From: Thinopyrum elongatum
Lineage: Eukaryota > Streptophyta > Magnoliopsida > Poales > Poaceae
Reading direction: 5' to 3'
DNA length: 64,000 nt
NCBI GenBank assembly: GCA_011799875.1
Contig: CM022302.1
Location: 101,372,237 to 101,436,236 of the forward strand
A program made the translations under genes and the position numbers. Below the pieces are notes generated by a model. That model made no database searches and was not told the DNA's origin. It saw only the letters and a list, made by a program, of their open reading frames with translations. This document shows positions 47,598 through 58,474 of this stretch, in pieces. Positions within the stretch are counted from its first letter, which is position 1. The number at the start of each line of letters is the position of its first letter.

Positions 47598-50500
47598 CTA
47601 GTCTAACTCCTGACGAGCCGGACTGTTATGTTGCGGAGTAGTCCGGATCCGCTTGACAGTGTCCGGGAGTTTGGCCGCTGAATTAAGATTCTGCTTGGCA
47701 AGGCCGCTCTGTACTTCCGCTGCCAAGGCTGCGGTGTGCTCCTCAGTACGGAGGGAGCGCTCCGTGTTTCCATTAACTGTTATGACACCGTGTGGACCCG
47801 GCATCTTGAGCTTGAGATAAGCATAGTGTGGTACCGCATTGAATCGAGCAAATGCGGTTTGTCCGAGCAGTGCATGATAGCCGCTGTGGAAGGGGACGAT
47901 ATCGAAGATCAACTCTTCACTTCTGAAGTTGTCCGGGGATCCGAAGACAACCTCCAGTGTGATTGAGCCCGTACAGCGGGCCTCTACACCTGGTATGACT
48001 CCTTTAAAGGTAGTTTTTGTGGGTTTGATCCTTGAGGGATCGATGCCCATTTTGCGCACTATATCCTGATAGAGCAGGTTTAGGCTGCTGCCACCGTCCA
48101 TGAGGACGCGCGTGAGATGGAATCCATCAACAATTGGATCGAGGACCAGTGCGGCTGAACCGCCATGACGAATACTGGTCGGATGGTCCCTGCGATCGAA
48201 GGTGATCGGGCAGGAAGACCATGGGTTGAACTTTGGGGCGACTGGCTCCATCACGTAGACGTCCCTGAGCGCTCGTTTGCGCTCCCTTTTGGGGATATGA
48301 GTGGCGTATATCATGTTCACCGTTTTAACCAGGGAAGGGAACTTCTTCTGCCCTCCTGTGTTCGGCGGACGGGACTCCTCATCATCATCCTCGCTTTGCG
48401 ACCCCTTCTCCTTGTGTTCGGCATTTAACTTGCCGGCCTGTTTAAAAACCCAACAGTCTCTGTTGGTATGATTGGCTCGTTTATCAGGGGTGCCGTGAAT
48501 CTGGCATGGACGATCGAGTATGCGGTCCAAGCTGGATGAGCCCGTATTGTTTCTTTTGTATGGCTTCTTCCGCTGGTCGGACTTGGAGCCACTGAAACCG
48601 GCGTTGACCGCCGTGTCATTGGCAGTGCCACCATTGCTTCGGCGCTTGTGCCTGCTGCGTCGGGGCTTGCCATTGCCATTCTTGGCTTCAGAGGTACCGG
48701 CATCGCTTGCAGTGTTATTGCTATGATCTAGCCAACTATCCTCGCCCGCACAAAAGCGGGTCATGAGTGCCGTGAGGGCTGCCATGGACTTCGGTTTTTC
48801 TTGGCCGAGGTGACGAGCGAGCCATTCATCGCGGATGCTATGCTTAAAGGCCGCTAGGGCTTCGGCATCCGGACAGTCGATGATCTGGTTCTTTTTAGTT
48901 AGGAACCTAGTCCAGAATTTCCTGGCCGACTCTCCAGGCTGTTGAACTATGTGACTTAAGTCATCGGCATCCGGAGGTCGTACATATGTACCTTGGAAGT
49001 TGTCGCGGAAGGCGTCTTCCAAGTCCTCCTAGCTGCCAATAGAGTTTTCAGGCAGACTGTTTAACCAGTGCCGAGCTGGCCCCTTGAGTTTTAATGGGAG
49101 GTATTTGATGGCGTGAAGGTCATCACCGCGGGCCATATGAATATGGAGAAGAAAATCCTCAATCCATACCGCGGGATCTGTTGTTCCATCATATGATTCG
49201 ATATTTACGGGTTTAAACCCTTCTGGGAATTCGTGCTCCATTACTTCATCAGTGAAGTAGAGGGGGTGTGCGGCGCCTCTATATCGGGCCACATCGCGAT
49301 GTAGCTCGGATTGAGTTCGTCGGCAGTCTTCGGCCCGGGCGTGGTTATGTTTGTCACGTCTGGCTTGATAGCTGTCGTCGCGCGCCAGGGCATGCCCCCG
49401 CGATCCGTAGATTGATCTGGACTGACCTGCTCTATTGTCCAGGTCCTACCGCAGGTCATATGTATGACCCCGGGATGTTATGTCTTTGCTTTTGCGGCGA
49501 GGTAGTATGGGCTGGTGTTCGGCTTGAGTTGCCGCTTTGTCCCGGCCATGTGGTGGTCGGTCAGCCGCATTATGTGTTGATGGCATGGGTTTAAGTGCCT
49601 CGTCGTTGAATTGGGGTAGCAGTTTATGCCTCGGATAACTTTTAATGGGGCGCTCGAGTCCGTATTCCTTGGCTGCCAGGACATCAGTCCATCTGTCGTT
49701 GAGTAGATCTTGATCAGTTTGAAGCTGCTGCTGTTTATTTTTCAGGCTCTTCGCAGTGGCTATTAGCCGGCGCTTAAAGCGCTCCTGCTCGACGGGTTCC
49801 TCAGGCATGATAAAGTCTTCGTCGCCGAGGCTCACCTCATCTTCGGGGGGTGGAAGATAGTTGCTGTCCTTCGAGTCTTCGTTTATGGCCTGTTCATCAG
49901 GGCTGGCTTGCCCATCTTCCCTATCGTCCTGTTCGAAAGTCGGCTCGATGGGATCTTCTTTGTCTTCGGCCTCATCCGGAGTATTGTTCTCTCTCGTGCC
50001 GGTGTTGCTATCTTTTCCACGGCGTGATTTAGAGCGGCGCCGCTGACGTCGGCACTTTGGCCGTGTCTCAGGAGGTGTATCCTCGACTAGATCTTTCTTG
50101 TTATCGCCGTTATTCTCTTTGGGGGTATCCACCATGTACACGTCATACAAGGAGGTGGCTGTCCAGCGCCCAGTAAACGGCGGGTTTTGGGCCTGCTCCT
50201 CTCCGGCATCGGCGTCCATACCGTCGATGTCTTCGGAGTCGTAATCGAGCATGTCGGTTAAATCTTCGATAGTGGCAATGAAGTGGGCGGTGGGTGGGAA
50301 GCGAAATTCTCCATCCTCAGCCCCCAGCTCAAACCGGATATAGTTCGGCTGCGAGTCCCCTGCTAAGGAGAGGGTTTTTAATGAGTTAAGCACATCACCC
50401 AAAGGTGAGTGCCGGAAGATGTCTGCGGAGCTGAACTCGACGATCGGCGCCCGATTGAGCTCGAAGGGCGCGGACACACGCGGTTCGGAACTTGTTGCCG

Positions 50501-50942
50501 GAGATGAGTCCAAGGTTCCGGTGACACAGATCTCGTTCGAAGTTGGGTCTGTGTGCGGCTCCCACGCCGCTGAGTCTGCGGCTTCCGTGGCCGGGTTGAG
50601 CTTCCCATCCTCGGATGGCGCAATCTGCTCCGAATCTAGGGCCAGGGCAGTTACAGGAGCTATCTCCCGGGTGTGGTCCGATGATAGATTTAGGTCATGT
50701 TCATCGCGGTGGCAGGGAGCGGCTGCCATGGGATCGAATCCTTCGAAGATCAAGTCTCCGCGGATATCAGCAACATAGTTCAAGCTTCCAAACCTGACCT
50801 GACGGCCAGGGGCGTAGCTGTCGATCTGCTCTAGATGGCCAAGCGAGTTGGCCCGCAGCATGAAGCCACCAAATACGAAGATCTGGCCGGGGAGAAAGAT
50901 CTCCCTCAAGGCAGCATCGTTGTGGGTGATTGATGGAGCCAT
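47598..50942 (-). pseudogene. gag: Gypsy gag-protease, long single frame with two TAG stops
   Basis: The likely start is ATG 50,942-50,940 (MAPSITHND); the open frame extends 7 codons upstream without an ATG. One frame of about 1115 codons runs to 47,598. It has an acidic, Arg/Ser-rich N-terminal half, a gag domain (PVNIESYDGTTDPAVWIEDF and WLNSLP near 49,050-49,215), a C/H/C motif (PCQIHG...RDCW) and a protease region with LMDGGSSLNLLY (about 48,090). Internal TAGs lie at 49,448-49,446 and 49,031-49,029; the second sits where Trp is expected. The frame stops before any RT. Confidence 0.85.
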
Positions 50943-50989
50943 CGAGTCTTCTAGCGACGACACAGCGGAACTCTCAATGAAAGCACCAA

Positions 50990-51472
50990 TGTCGGTGTCA
51001 AAACCGGCGGATCTCGGGTAGGGGGTCCCGAACTGTGCGTCTAAGGTCGATGGTAACAGGAGACGGGGGACACGATGTTTACCCTGGTTCGGGCCCTCTC
51101 TATGGAGGTAATACCCTATGTCCTGCTTGATTGATCTTGATGAATATGAGTATTACAAGAGTTGATCTACCACGAGATCGTAATGGCTAAAACCCTAGAA
51201 GTCTAGCATGTCTGATTATGATTGTGATTATCCTCGTCTCTACGGACTAAACCCTCCGGTTTATATAGACACCGGAGGGGGCTAGGGTTGTACAAAGTCG
51301 GTTACAGAGAAAGGAATCTTCATATCCGGACGCCAGGCTTGCCGTCCACGCTAAGGAGAGTCCCAGCCGGACACAGGAGAGAGTCTTCTGTCTTGCATCT
51401 TCATGGCCCATCAGTCCGGCCCACATTACGTAGCCCGGACGCCCGAGGACCCCTTAATCCAGGACTCCCTCA
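50990..51472 (-). repeat. 5' LTR (element sense) of the 9.15-kb Gypsy element
   Basis: 483 bp, about 97% identical by eye to 42,319-42,801. In minus-strand sense it carries a TATATAAA box near 51,260-51,268 and is followed by CATTGGTGCTTTCATTGAGA, as in the 14.1-kb element. Confidence 0.92.
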
Positions 51473-51856
51473 GGCGGGGCGTTAGCGCCGTTAGGTAGAT
51501 TTTTTCTTTGCCGTCAGCTAGCTGACGACAACGTATCTTTGCCGTCAGCTAGCGGACATCAAAGAGGTGGGGGGACTGGCTGCCAGGGTAGCCGCATTTC
51601 GCTGGGCCCACTAGTATCTTTGCCGTCAGCTAGCGGACGGCAAAGATACATTGCCGTCAGCTAGCTGATGACAAAGAACTGGCTGACGGCAAACTGCCTC
51701 TTTGCCATCAGCTAGTTCTTTGCCGTCCATTTTTTGTGAGCTGACGGCAAAGAACAAGCTGACGGCAAACTCTCTGATTCCAGTAGTGTATGTAACCAAT
51801 TTTACAAATGTGTAGTATCAAGAGAATTTTCTTTTTCATTTTTTGGTCGAAGTTGA

Positions 51857-52082
51857 TCATAGCCTAAGCTCTGTTGCTCTAGCTATGCTGGCATCTGTCT
51901 TCATTGCAGCTTTTCGGTTGGGACATTCTTGGACAGCATGACCTTGCTCTTCGCAGTAGGGACATTTCTTGACCCCCATTGTGGCCTTCAAGTATTGGCA
52001 TGTTTGGACACTGTGACCATCTTCATTACAATACGAGCAAGGAGGTGTTTTCATCTTAGGTCCAGGTTTTCCTCTGGGCTTG
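51857..52082 (-). pseudogene. 3' end of a zinc-knuckle protein ORF, cut by a CACTA end
   Basis: The minus strand encodes two CCHC knuckles, CSYCNEDGHSVQTC and CPYCEEQGHAVQEC, preceded by a basic Gly/Pro/Lys stretch, and stops near 51,857. The frame is interrupted upstream exactly where a CACTA end begins (52,083). Paired C-terminal knuckles after a basic linker occur in MULE- or FAR1-like transposases and in gag proteins; I cannot tell which. Confidence 0.55.
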
Positions 52083-53092
52083 CACTACAGGAATCAGCTA
52101 ATTTGCCATTAGCCATAGCAGACAGCAAAGGACCAGGCCACCGATGGCAAACAACTTTGCCGTCTGCCACGGACGGCATAAACTTCCAGCACTGAAAGTC
52201 ATGGTAATGACCTTGTTTATCGTCTGCATAAGCACAGCGGACGGCAAAGACGTTTGCTGTCCACTTTCCTGGTCAAGCTGACGGCAAAGATCATGGACGA
52301 CAAAGAATAGCTGTTAGCCCCGTTAGGTGGCTAACGGTAGACTTTGTCGTCCGCCGGCCGATGGCAAATATACATTTACCTTTGCCGTCTGCCCTGTGAC
52401 GTCAGCAGACCCCTAGCTTACCGTCAATCCTTCTCAGTCTTTGTTGTCTGCTAGCGGACGACAGAATGACCAAATGATCAGACCTGATGCTCCCAGGTTG
52501 CATAGGTTGCTGCCACGTGGCGCCGTTGCCGTCCGTCTATCGACGGCAAAGGTCTTTGCTGTCCGCTGGCAGACGGCAAAGTGCCTGTATTGCCACTATT
52601 TTGTTTGTTTTCTCTTATTTCCCTGCATTTTCACAACACATTTATGATATATATAGTCATATAGAACAAGTTGAAGCATATAGGCCATGTATCCAACATC
52701 ATAGAGAAATGTTGTACATCACGAACACATAGGCTATTAAAAGAACCAATGCATACATAGTTTCACACTTTTCATCCATATAAACATACATCATTTCACA
52801 TTGTTCATCAATACAAATAAAAACAAAAACTAAACACTAGCAGCCCATCAATGCCAGCTTCCATGAAGTGAATCAAATCTACAAAAATGGGAGTAAAAAA
52901 GTTAGAAGAAGAAGACTAGAAGAAGAAGAAGAAGAAGAAGAAGAAGAAGAAGAAGAAAGAGAAGAACAATAATAAGAAGAAAGAAAGAAGAAGAAGAAAG
53001 AATAAGAATTAAGAAGAAGAAGAAGGAGTAGAAGATGGAGAAAAAGAAAGAATAAGAATATATTTTCTTCTTCTTCTTCTCTCTTTTTCTCA
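52083..53092. mobile_element. CACTA transposon terminal part (same TTTGCCGTC class)
   Basis: Begins CACTACAGGAATCAG, identical to the start of the element at 40,666. Degenerate TTTGCCGTCTGC words follow in both orientations to about 52,590, then AT-rich sequence and a GAA microsatellite. The opposite end was not found; another CACTA-like start occurs at 53,093. The 3 bp before it are TTG. Confidence 0.7.
52903..53065. repeat. Imperfect (gaa)n microsatellite
   Basis: Long AAG/GAA tract, pure from about 52,912 to 52,957 and then degenerate, with a complementary ttc tract just after (about 53,066-53,080). The lone ORF over it is a Leu/Phe artefact. Confidence 0.85.
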
Positions 53093-55220
53093 CACTACTG
53101 CAAGATGCTGCTAATGCGACACTACGATCAGAGACCCTTTGACGAAACTGTGTGCATTAATCGCAAATGGTGATGTAAAATAACCATCAAAAAAGATGCA
53201 AAACGTTTGCGATGAAGGATAGATCAAACACAGTTCAGATTTTAGTTGCGTGTGCGATGAGGGGCACACGGTTCATTTCAATGAACTGTTTGCGATGAAG
53301 AAGAACAAAAGAAATGGGCAGCCAGATGAAGGCGTGTGCGATATATGGCATACAGTTCACTCGGATAAACTATTTGTGATGAGGTGGAACAACAGAAATG
53401 GGCAGCTAGATGAAGGTGTGTGCGATATACGGCATACAGTTCACTCGGATGAACTATTTGCGTTGAGCCAAGAGAACAGAAACGGTTCAACTTAACAAGA
53501 TGTGTGTGATATGCGGCAAACAGGTCTGTAATCGGAAATGTGTGGGAAGACCGATAACAACACAGACGATTCCTGTTAACAAGCCATGTGTGTTGTGAGC
53601 AAACGATTGCTGGTATTCAATTGTCAGTGATTGATGAAATCATCATCGACGGGTTCCATTATTTAGTCCGTGTGCGATGTGATTTGCTCTGTCTATAGAG
53701 CATCAACATATATACTTAAAAAGAAAGCATTGCAAAACCAAATTAAGCATACAATTACACAAGTGACTACACACATAACATTTTCACACACCAAAGTAAG
53801 CAATTAAATGCATACTAAACTAGGAGAAATGAGGATCTAATCATCTACTTATTGTTGTGATGACGCTTGCCATTGCTCTGCTTCCGGCTGGATCCCTGGC
53901 CGTTTTGGCGAAGGAGGCACTTCCTCATGTCAACGATCCGCCTGTACATGTCGTAGCTCGTGTACGCCTCCTTGGCCGCGTACACGACATGAGCTTTGTC
54001 GAGTTTCTCCATCCAGGCCGAGTGCCAGGCACGCGTGTCCTTGTTGTAGGAATCCTTCATGTCTTTGTAGTAGGGGTCGATGATGGCCTCGGCGAGGTGA
54101 ACCAGTGAGTCCTTCTCATGCTCCTTGCTGCCCCAGATCTTGTATTGGCCATGGATGTCGACAAGATTCTGGCAGGTGATGCCCGAATTCTTGAGCACCT
54201 TTACATCGTTGGTGATGTCCACCGTAGCGAACATGTAGTGGGGGCTGTTGACAAACCTAGCGAAACATTCGCAAGGCCTTGTGGCTAGGCAGTAGTGGTA
54301 GATGAGGACGTGGTTGCGCACGCACATCTGGGCGACGGTGACCTTGGGACGAGACCCGGCACGAGCGCGGGTGTACTACGACCACCTTGTACTTCTCCTC
54401 GGTAAGCAACAGCTCCATGATGTGGAGAGTGCTCCACCCAGACCGGGTTGTTGGTGTACACCACTGATAGCTCCGTGAACCTTCTGTGAGTGTCCACCAC
54501 GGCATGCATGGTGAACTGCTGCTCGTCGTCGGCAGCCGCTCGGAGCGCCATTGGAGCTGCGCAGGATACCCTATAAGAATTTGTCGTGGTGGGTGTGCTT
54601 CTTGCAATGGTGGGGCGCAATCGAAAGGTTGAAGAGACACAAGGGTTAAATGGCCGCTGTAATAAATGGGGGCCGGCCGGCCTGTAATCGTCATGTCTGG
54701 TCACGGCGTCATAGCAGAGGATTCCAGTGCACGCTTGACAACACCGCACCGCACGCGTTTCGTTTGACCATGCGTGGGCTCGAAGAGGCACCAAATGTAT
54801 CGTCGGTGAGCCTGTTCCCGCGCTACCGCGCAGTTTACCGTGCAAGCTTCCCGCCCGGCTAGTTTGGCCACGCGTCGGCTAGAAGAGGGACAAATCGTGG
54901 GCGTTTATTGGCAAAAAGCTTTGTAAAAATGAAATGTGTGGAATGACTTCGGTCATAAGTTTACCCGTGGGTGATGAGGTCAAAGTTACACAGAAGGGTG
55001 ATGATGGACACTCGAGTGCGATAATTAATTCTGCGCTCTACAGGGCACACGGTTGAAGAAACCAACTATGTGCAATAATGTCGAAGATCGCAGTCGAGTT
55101 AGCTATACCGATTGTGTGCTATGAGATCGACAAGGTAAACAGATTCGAGAATGGTTAATAAAATCTAAATCCATTGCATATTAAGGTCAAAATAGTGCTA
55201 CCAATATACGAGTCTCATAC
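53093..55220. mobile_element. CACTA-like element of a second class (tgtgcgat repeats)
   Basis: Begins CACTACTGCAAGATGCTGCT and has repeated words GTGTGCGAT and GCACACGGTTCA in the left part (53,230-53,560), with related words again at 55,015-55,130 on the right, as expected for the two subterminal regions of one element. The exact right end is unclear. It carries an exonuclease-like gene fragment. Confidence 0.55.
53845..54551 (-). pseudogene. Captured 3'-5' exonuclease-like gene in a CACTA element
   Basis: ATG 54,551-54,549 opens a frame (MALRAAADDEQQFTMHAVVD) that shifts around 54,370-54,380. The main body (from about 54,327) contains YHYCLATRPCECFARFVN, DITNDVKVLKNSGI and YAAKEAYTSYDMYRR, resembling a DEDD exonuclease of the WRN/DnaQ type. 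The region where the first acidic motif (D-x-E) should lie reads KVVVVHPRSC at the frameshift, so motif I appears lost, and motif III has Glu where Asp is usual. The protein ends in a basic tail. Probably inactive; capture is inferred from its place between CACTA subterminal repeats. Confidence 0.55.
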
Positions 55221-55439
55221 CACTACTAGAATCAGAGGATTTGCCATCAGCCACTTCTTTGCCATCTGCTAGCAGACGACAAAGGATGGCTTTGCCGTCA
55301 GCTTCCAAAAAACAGACGGCAAAGAGCTGGCTGATGGCAAAGATCAAATTTGCCATCAGCCACTTCTTCGCCGTCTGCTAGCAGACGACAAAGAGCAAAA
55401 AGGCAGGCGGCAAAGGCGGGGCAGACGGCAAACGTTTAA

Positions 55440-56442
55440 TATAACTAACGGCCGCGCCCCACCCCATCCCCTCTCTCTCTGTTTCTCTCCCTCTTCCCCC
55501 CCGACGACCACCGCCACCCCCACCACCCGCTGCCGCCCCGTCGCCCCACCACCCCGCCGCCCCACTGGCCCACCTCCCCGGCGCACCAGTCTGCCAACCG
55601 CCACTATCTTCCCCTCTCCCCCTCCTGCCCTTCCTCTCTACTCTCCTTTCCCCTCCCCCCTCTCCCACCTCCCTTCCACCGATCTTCCCTTCTCCCCCTG
55701 TTCCACCGCCGCCCTGCCTCTCCAAGCCCCGCCGACCCCTCTCCGTGACCAATTTTTTCCTTTTTTTGCTATTTAATTGTTAGATTAGATATGTTAGTTG
55801 TAGGTTATTGCTAGATTATATTAGTTAGATTAGTGCTAGGTTTTAGTTAAATAGTCATAATTAAAGGAAGTAAAAAAAAATGAAAAAGAGAAAAAGAGTA
55901 AAGTAGAAGTGGTGTAGATAAAGAATATTAGGGCTTATCGACATGACCGTCAGAATCACAAACCTATATAGCCATCTTCTCCACACGCGTACCACGTCCC
56001 CTACTCTCTCCACCTCCACTCGGACTCCCCCTCCTTCGTCGTCTCCGTCCCACCCTCTGCCTCCTCATCCTTCCTCCCCTCCTCCTCCTCCTCACTCGAC
56101 ATCATCTCCTCTCCTCCTCCCCCTCCTCATCCTCTCACTCCATCCTCACATCATCCGCCTCTTCTTACTTCCTCCACACTACCCCCTCTACCCCTACCCC
56201 CCGATCCCCCTACCCCTCCCCTCCCCCTTCTCCCCCCCCCCTCCTCCCCCCTGCCCCTCCCCCCCTACACCGCTTCCCTACCCTCCCTGCCCCCCACCCC
56301 CCCCCCCCCCCCCCCCCCCCTACACCCACCGCCCCTCACCCCTCCCTCCGCCTCGCTCCACCTCCTCCTCCCCCTCTCCCCCACCCTCCCCTGCCCCTCC
56401 CACGACACCCCCGACACCCCCGACACCTCTTCGGCCTCCTGT
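55440..56442. repeat. Low-complexity C/T-rich tracts in the CACTA leader
   Basis: 55,440-55,745 and 55,975-56,442 are almost pure C and T on the plus strand (strongly Pro/Ser when translated), with an uninterrupted run of about 24 C at 56,297-56,320. The ORFs here are composition artefacts. Run length may be unreliable in an assembly. Confidence 0.8.
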
Positions 56443-56767
56443 TGACCGACAGGGTCATATATTTGTGAATTATGAGTTAGGTCATATATTCTTCGATTTT
56501 GTTATAAAAAACATCATATTTGTGTTGATCTGGTGGATTTAAATGTGTAGTTATTTCGTCGCTGCGAGGGTCTGGTGTTCGACGACCTCCCTGTGCGTTC
56601 GACGACCTCCGCCCCTGCGTTCGTGGGTGAGCACAAATGACATCTCCTCCTTCCCCCTTCATTTGCTCTGTGTCGGTCTTCGTGCCGATGAAACTTGCTA
56701 GCTATAGGTGTCTTCAATCATCAGTATGCGTGGCCACTATGCGTCTCCCATTCGAAAGGGTTACATC

Positions 56768-56797
56768 TATAAATATGCATGCATTTGCATATTTATA
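56768..56797. repeat. 12-bp palindrome with TATA-like arms
   Basis: Arms TATAAATATGCA (56,768-56,779) and TGCATATTTATA (56,786-56,797), 6-bp spacer. It sits between the C-rich tract and the long hairpin, upstream of the transposase ATG, and could hold the promoter TATA. Confidence 0.55.
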
Positions 56798-56838
56798 ACC
56801 ATGATTCTTTCGAATTGTCCAACATTATCCATGGACAG

Positions 56839-57054
56839 CCCGAGTATGTGTAGATTGGGTTCATTTTCCCATATGCTCTGCTCCGGATCCGATGCAGAAT
56901 TTCGTCAGTGCCTCCCTGTTGTTCTTCGGGTACATATCCTCTCTGCTTATTGCCGAGACATCTATCAGGAGAACAGCGGGGAGGTGCTACCGAAATTTTG
57001 CGTCGGATCCGGAGCAGAGCATGGGAAAACGAACCTAATCTACACATACTCGGG
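56839..57054. repeat. Long inverted repeat (stem about 95 bp) upstream of the CACTA transposase
   Basis: The left arm from CCCGAGTATGTGTAGATT and the right arm (ending AATCTACACATACTCGGG at 57,054) pair through CTGCTCCGGATCCGA and AATTTCG. Most of the outer 65 bp match, with pairing weaker toward the centre near 56,946. The same peptide, MCRLGSFSH, appears on both strands. It would fold if transcribed and ends 135 bp before the transposase ATG. Confidence 0.8.
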
Positions 57055-57188
57055 TGGGATTAGGACCTATCTTTACCTATTAGCATCTAGGTTGCATGGA
57101 CGTAATAAAACTGACAAACTCCATTAACTGATGAATATGGTTTGCTGAATTATGTATATATTTATTATGTGTCCAGTAGCTAGGCAAG

Positions 57189-57502
57189 ATGAGTGATCGT
57201 GCATGGATGTACACCGGTCACACTAGTCAGGAAGACATGACTGATGAATGGTTAACAAAAACCAAGGGGTTTGTGAGAGCCGCATTTGCAAATGGCCAGA
57301 GAAAAACCTGGTGCCCCTGTGTCCGGTGCGACAACTATCATAAGAGGAACGAGCTTGAAATGAGTAAACACCTGCAAAAGTGGGGTTTTACTCCTGCTTA
57401 TACGGTCTGGACATTTCATGGTGAGTCTGCCCAACGTGCCAGAGCCGAGGTGGTTCGTCGTCGCACCGACGAGCATGGTACCTGGATCGAAGACATGGTG
57501 GA
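57189..57502 (+). pseudogene. CACTA transposase N-terminus (transposase-associated domain), truncated
   Basis: ATG 57,189 starts MSDRAWMYTG. The roughly 104 remaining residues match the transposase-associated domain found before the TNP2-type catalytic region: a CPCVRCDN cysteine motif (about 39-46), HLQKWGFTPAYTVWTFHGES (about 60-80), then a charged stretch. Proteins of this kind bind element ends and catalyse cut-and-paste movement. The catalytic part is missing because an LTR begins at 57,503; reading past that point is LTR sequence. Confidence 0.8.
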
Positions 57503-58474
57503 TGTCGTGGGAAACCACGGCCACCTATGGGGCCAAGGGCCCCTTGCTGGTTCGGCAGGGGGGATGTCACGTTGCACAAAGAGCAGAAGAACATGGGGCA
57601 GCGCGGCAGAGATCACACAGGCAATTTTACCCAGGTTCAGGCCGCCGCGAGGCATAAAACCCTACTCCTGCTTTGGTGGATTGATGGTGGAAAAGTGGTG
57701 GTGGAGCGTAGTACACTTGCCCGACAGGCTCGCCTTGGGAGAGGCAGTGGCTACACGCGTAAGAGTGTGTGGGTGTTCCAGTTTCCAACCCTTTCTACAG
57801 TTGCCATGGGCCTCCTTTTATAGATCAAGGGGTCACCACAATGGCAAAACAGTCATTATGCACTGATAAGATAGAAAACAGTGCTATCATACCTAATTCT
57901 GCAGGCTGACAGGGCGCATTAAATGCACCGCTCAACGTCACATCGTTGCTTGCTCGGCAGGCCTTGGCGGGCTTGTCTTGCCAGCTCCATGCCTGCTTGC
58001 TCGACACGTCATAGGACGGGTGTCACCTGTAGGTATTATCTGTGGGAAGAGGCTGCCATGTGGCGAATGGCTGCCACTTACCCACTTTACGGCTTGACAC
58101 CAATTGATTAATGACGTGGGTCGTGGTGAGATGGCTTGGTGAGGTGGCTCTGTCTTCACGAGTCCCGGCAGGCCCTGCCGGGACGTCTTGAACGTTTTCT
58201 TCCGGGGGAGTCCCTGTCCTTGCCAGGCTCGCCTGCCCGGCAAGGGAGGCTTTTCTTCTGGTGGTATCTTGCTTCTCTGTCTTGGTCTTGGTCCTCTTAA
58301 TCTGCATGTTGGTTCTTTGAAGATCTTGATCTCTTGTATCTTGGCACGGCCTTGGTGTTGTAATCTTGTCCTCGTGCCTGTGCACAGTCCGGGCAACAGA
58401 CCCAGGGTTTTTTGCACCGACAGAAGCCTCTGGGCCTGCCCCGATTGCGCTGCTGAGCGTTGTCGGGGTAGGTC
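57503..58474 (-). mobile_element. LTR (about 920 bp) plus a short internal stub of another LTR retrotransposon
   Basis: On the minus strand the LTR runs from TGTCGGTGC (58,422) to CCCACGACA (57,503), with a TATAAAAGG box near 57,813-57,823. To its right, GGGGCAGGCCCAGAGGCTTC on the minus strand reads as a polypurine tract just before the LTR, so this is the 3' LTR in minus orientation. Only about 50 bp of internal region remain before the next insertion at 58,475. Superfamily not determined. Confidence 0.6.

Larger units (their letters stand above)
42319..51472 (-). mobile_element. Non-autonomous Gypsy retrotransposon related to the 14.1-kb element
   Basis: LTRs of 483 bp each (42,319-42,801 and 50,990-51,472) and identical GGCGG flanks (42,314-42,318 and 51,473-51,477) define the element. 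By eye the LTRs differ at about 15 sites (3%), or about 1.2 million years at 1.3e-8 per site per year. LTR ends, the primer-site region and gene order match the 14.1-kb element, but RT, RNase H and integrase are absent: gag-protease (47.6-50.9 kb) is followed by about 1.2 kb of noncoding DNA and then the antisense gene. It would need enzymes from a relative. Confidence 0.92.
40666..51788. mobile_element. Non-autonomous CACTA transposon (about 2 kb), split by a Gypsy element
   Basis: The left end CACTACAGGAATCAG and the right end CTGATTCCAGTAGTG are inverted repeats. TAT flanks both sides (40,663-40,665 and 51,789-51,791), the 3-bp CACTA target duplication. Both subterminal regions are packed with TTTGCCGTC(T/A)GC words in both orientations (40,683-40,935 and 51,505-51,770). 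Removing the 9.15-kb Gypsy insert leaves about 1.96 kb with no transposase, so it depends on another element for movement. It carries a promoter-like TATA box and a decayed ORF. Confidence 0.9.
55221..57502 (+). mobile_element. CACTA transposon, 5' part with the start of its transposase gene
   Basis: Begins CACTACTAGAATCAG with TTTGCCATC/TTTGCCGTC words to about 55,432. A pyrimidine-rich segment, an AT-rich segment, a very C-rich segment, a long hairpin and a transposase N-terminus follow. The element is interrupted at 57,503 by an LTR retrotransposon, and its remainder lies outside the window. Confidence 0.7.

Noticed and set aside
52902..53093. Leu/Phe-rich ORF resembling a membrane protein on the minus strand
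   Set aside because: It is the translation of a GAA microsatellite.
55378..55752. Gly/Arg-rich minus-strand ORF resembling an RNA-binding RGG protein
   Set aside because: Same reason: the complement of a pyrimidine-rich tract next to CACTA terminal repeats.
55943..56542. 199-codon Pro/Ser-rich ORF resembling an extensin
   Set aside because: The DNA is a C/T-only tract with a long poly-C run; the protein is a composition artefact inside a CACTA leader.
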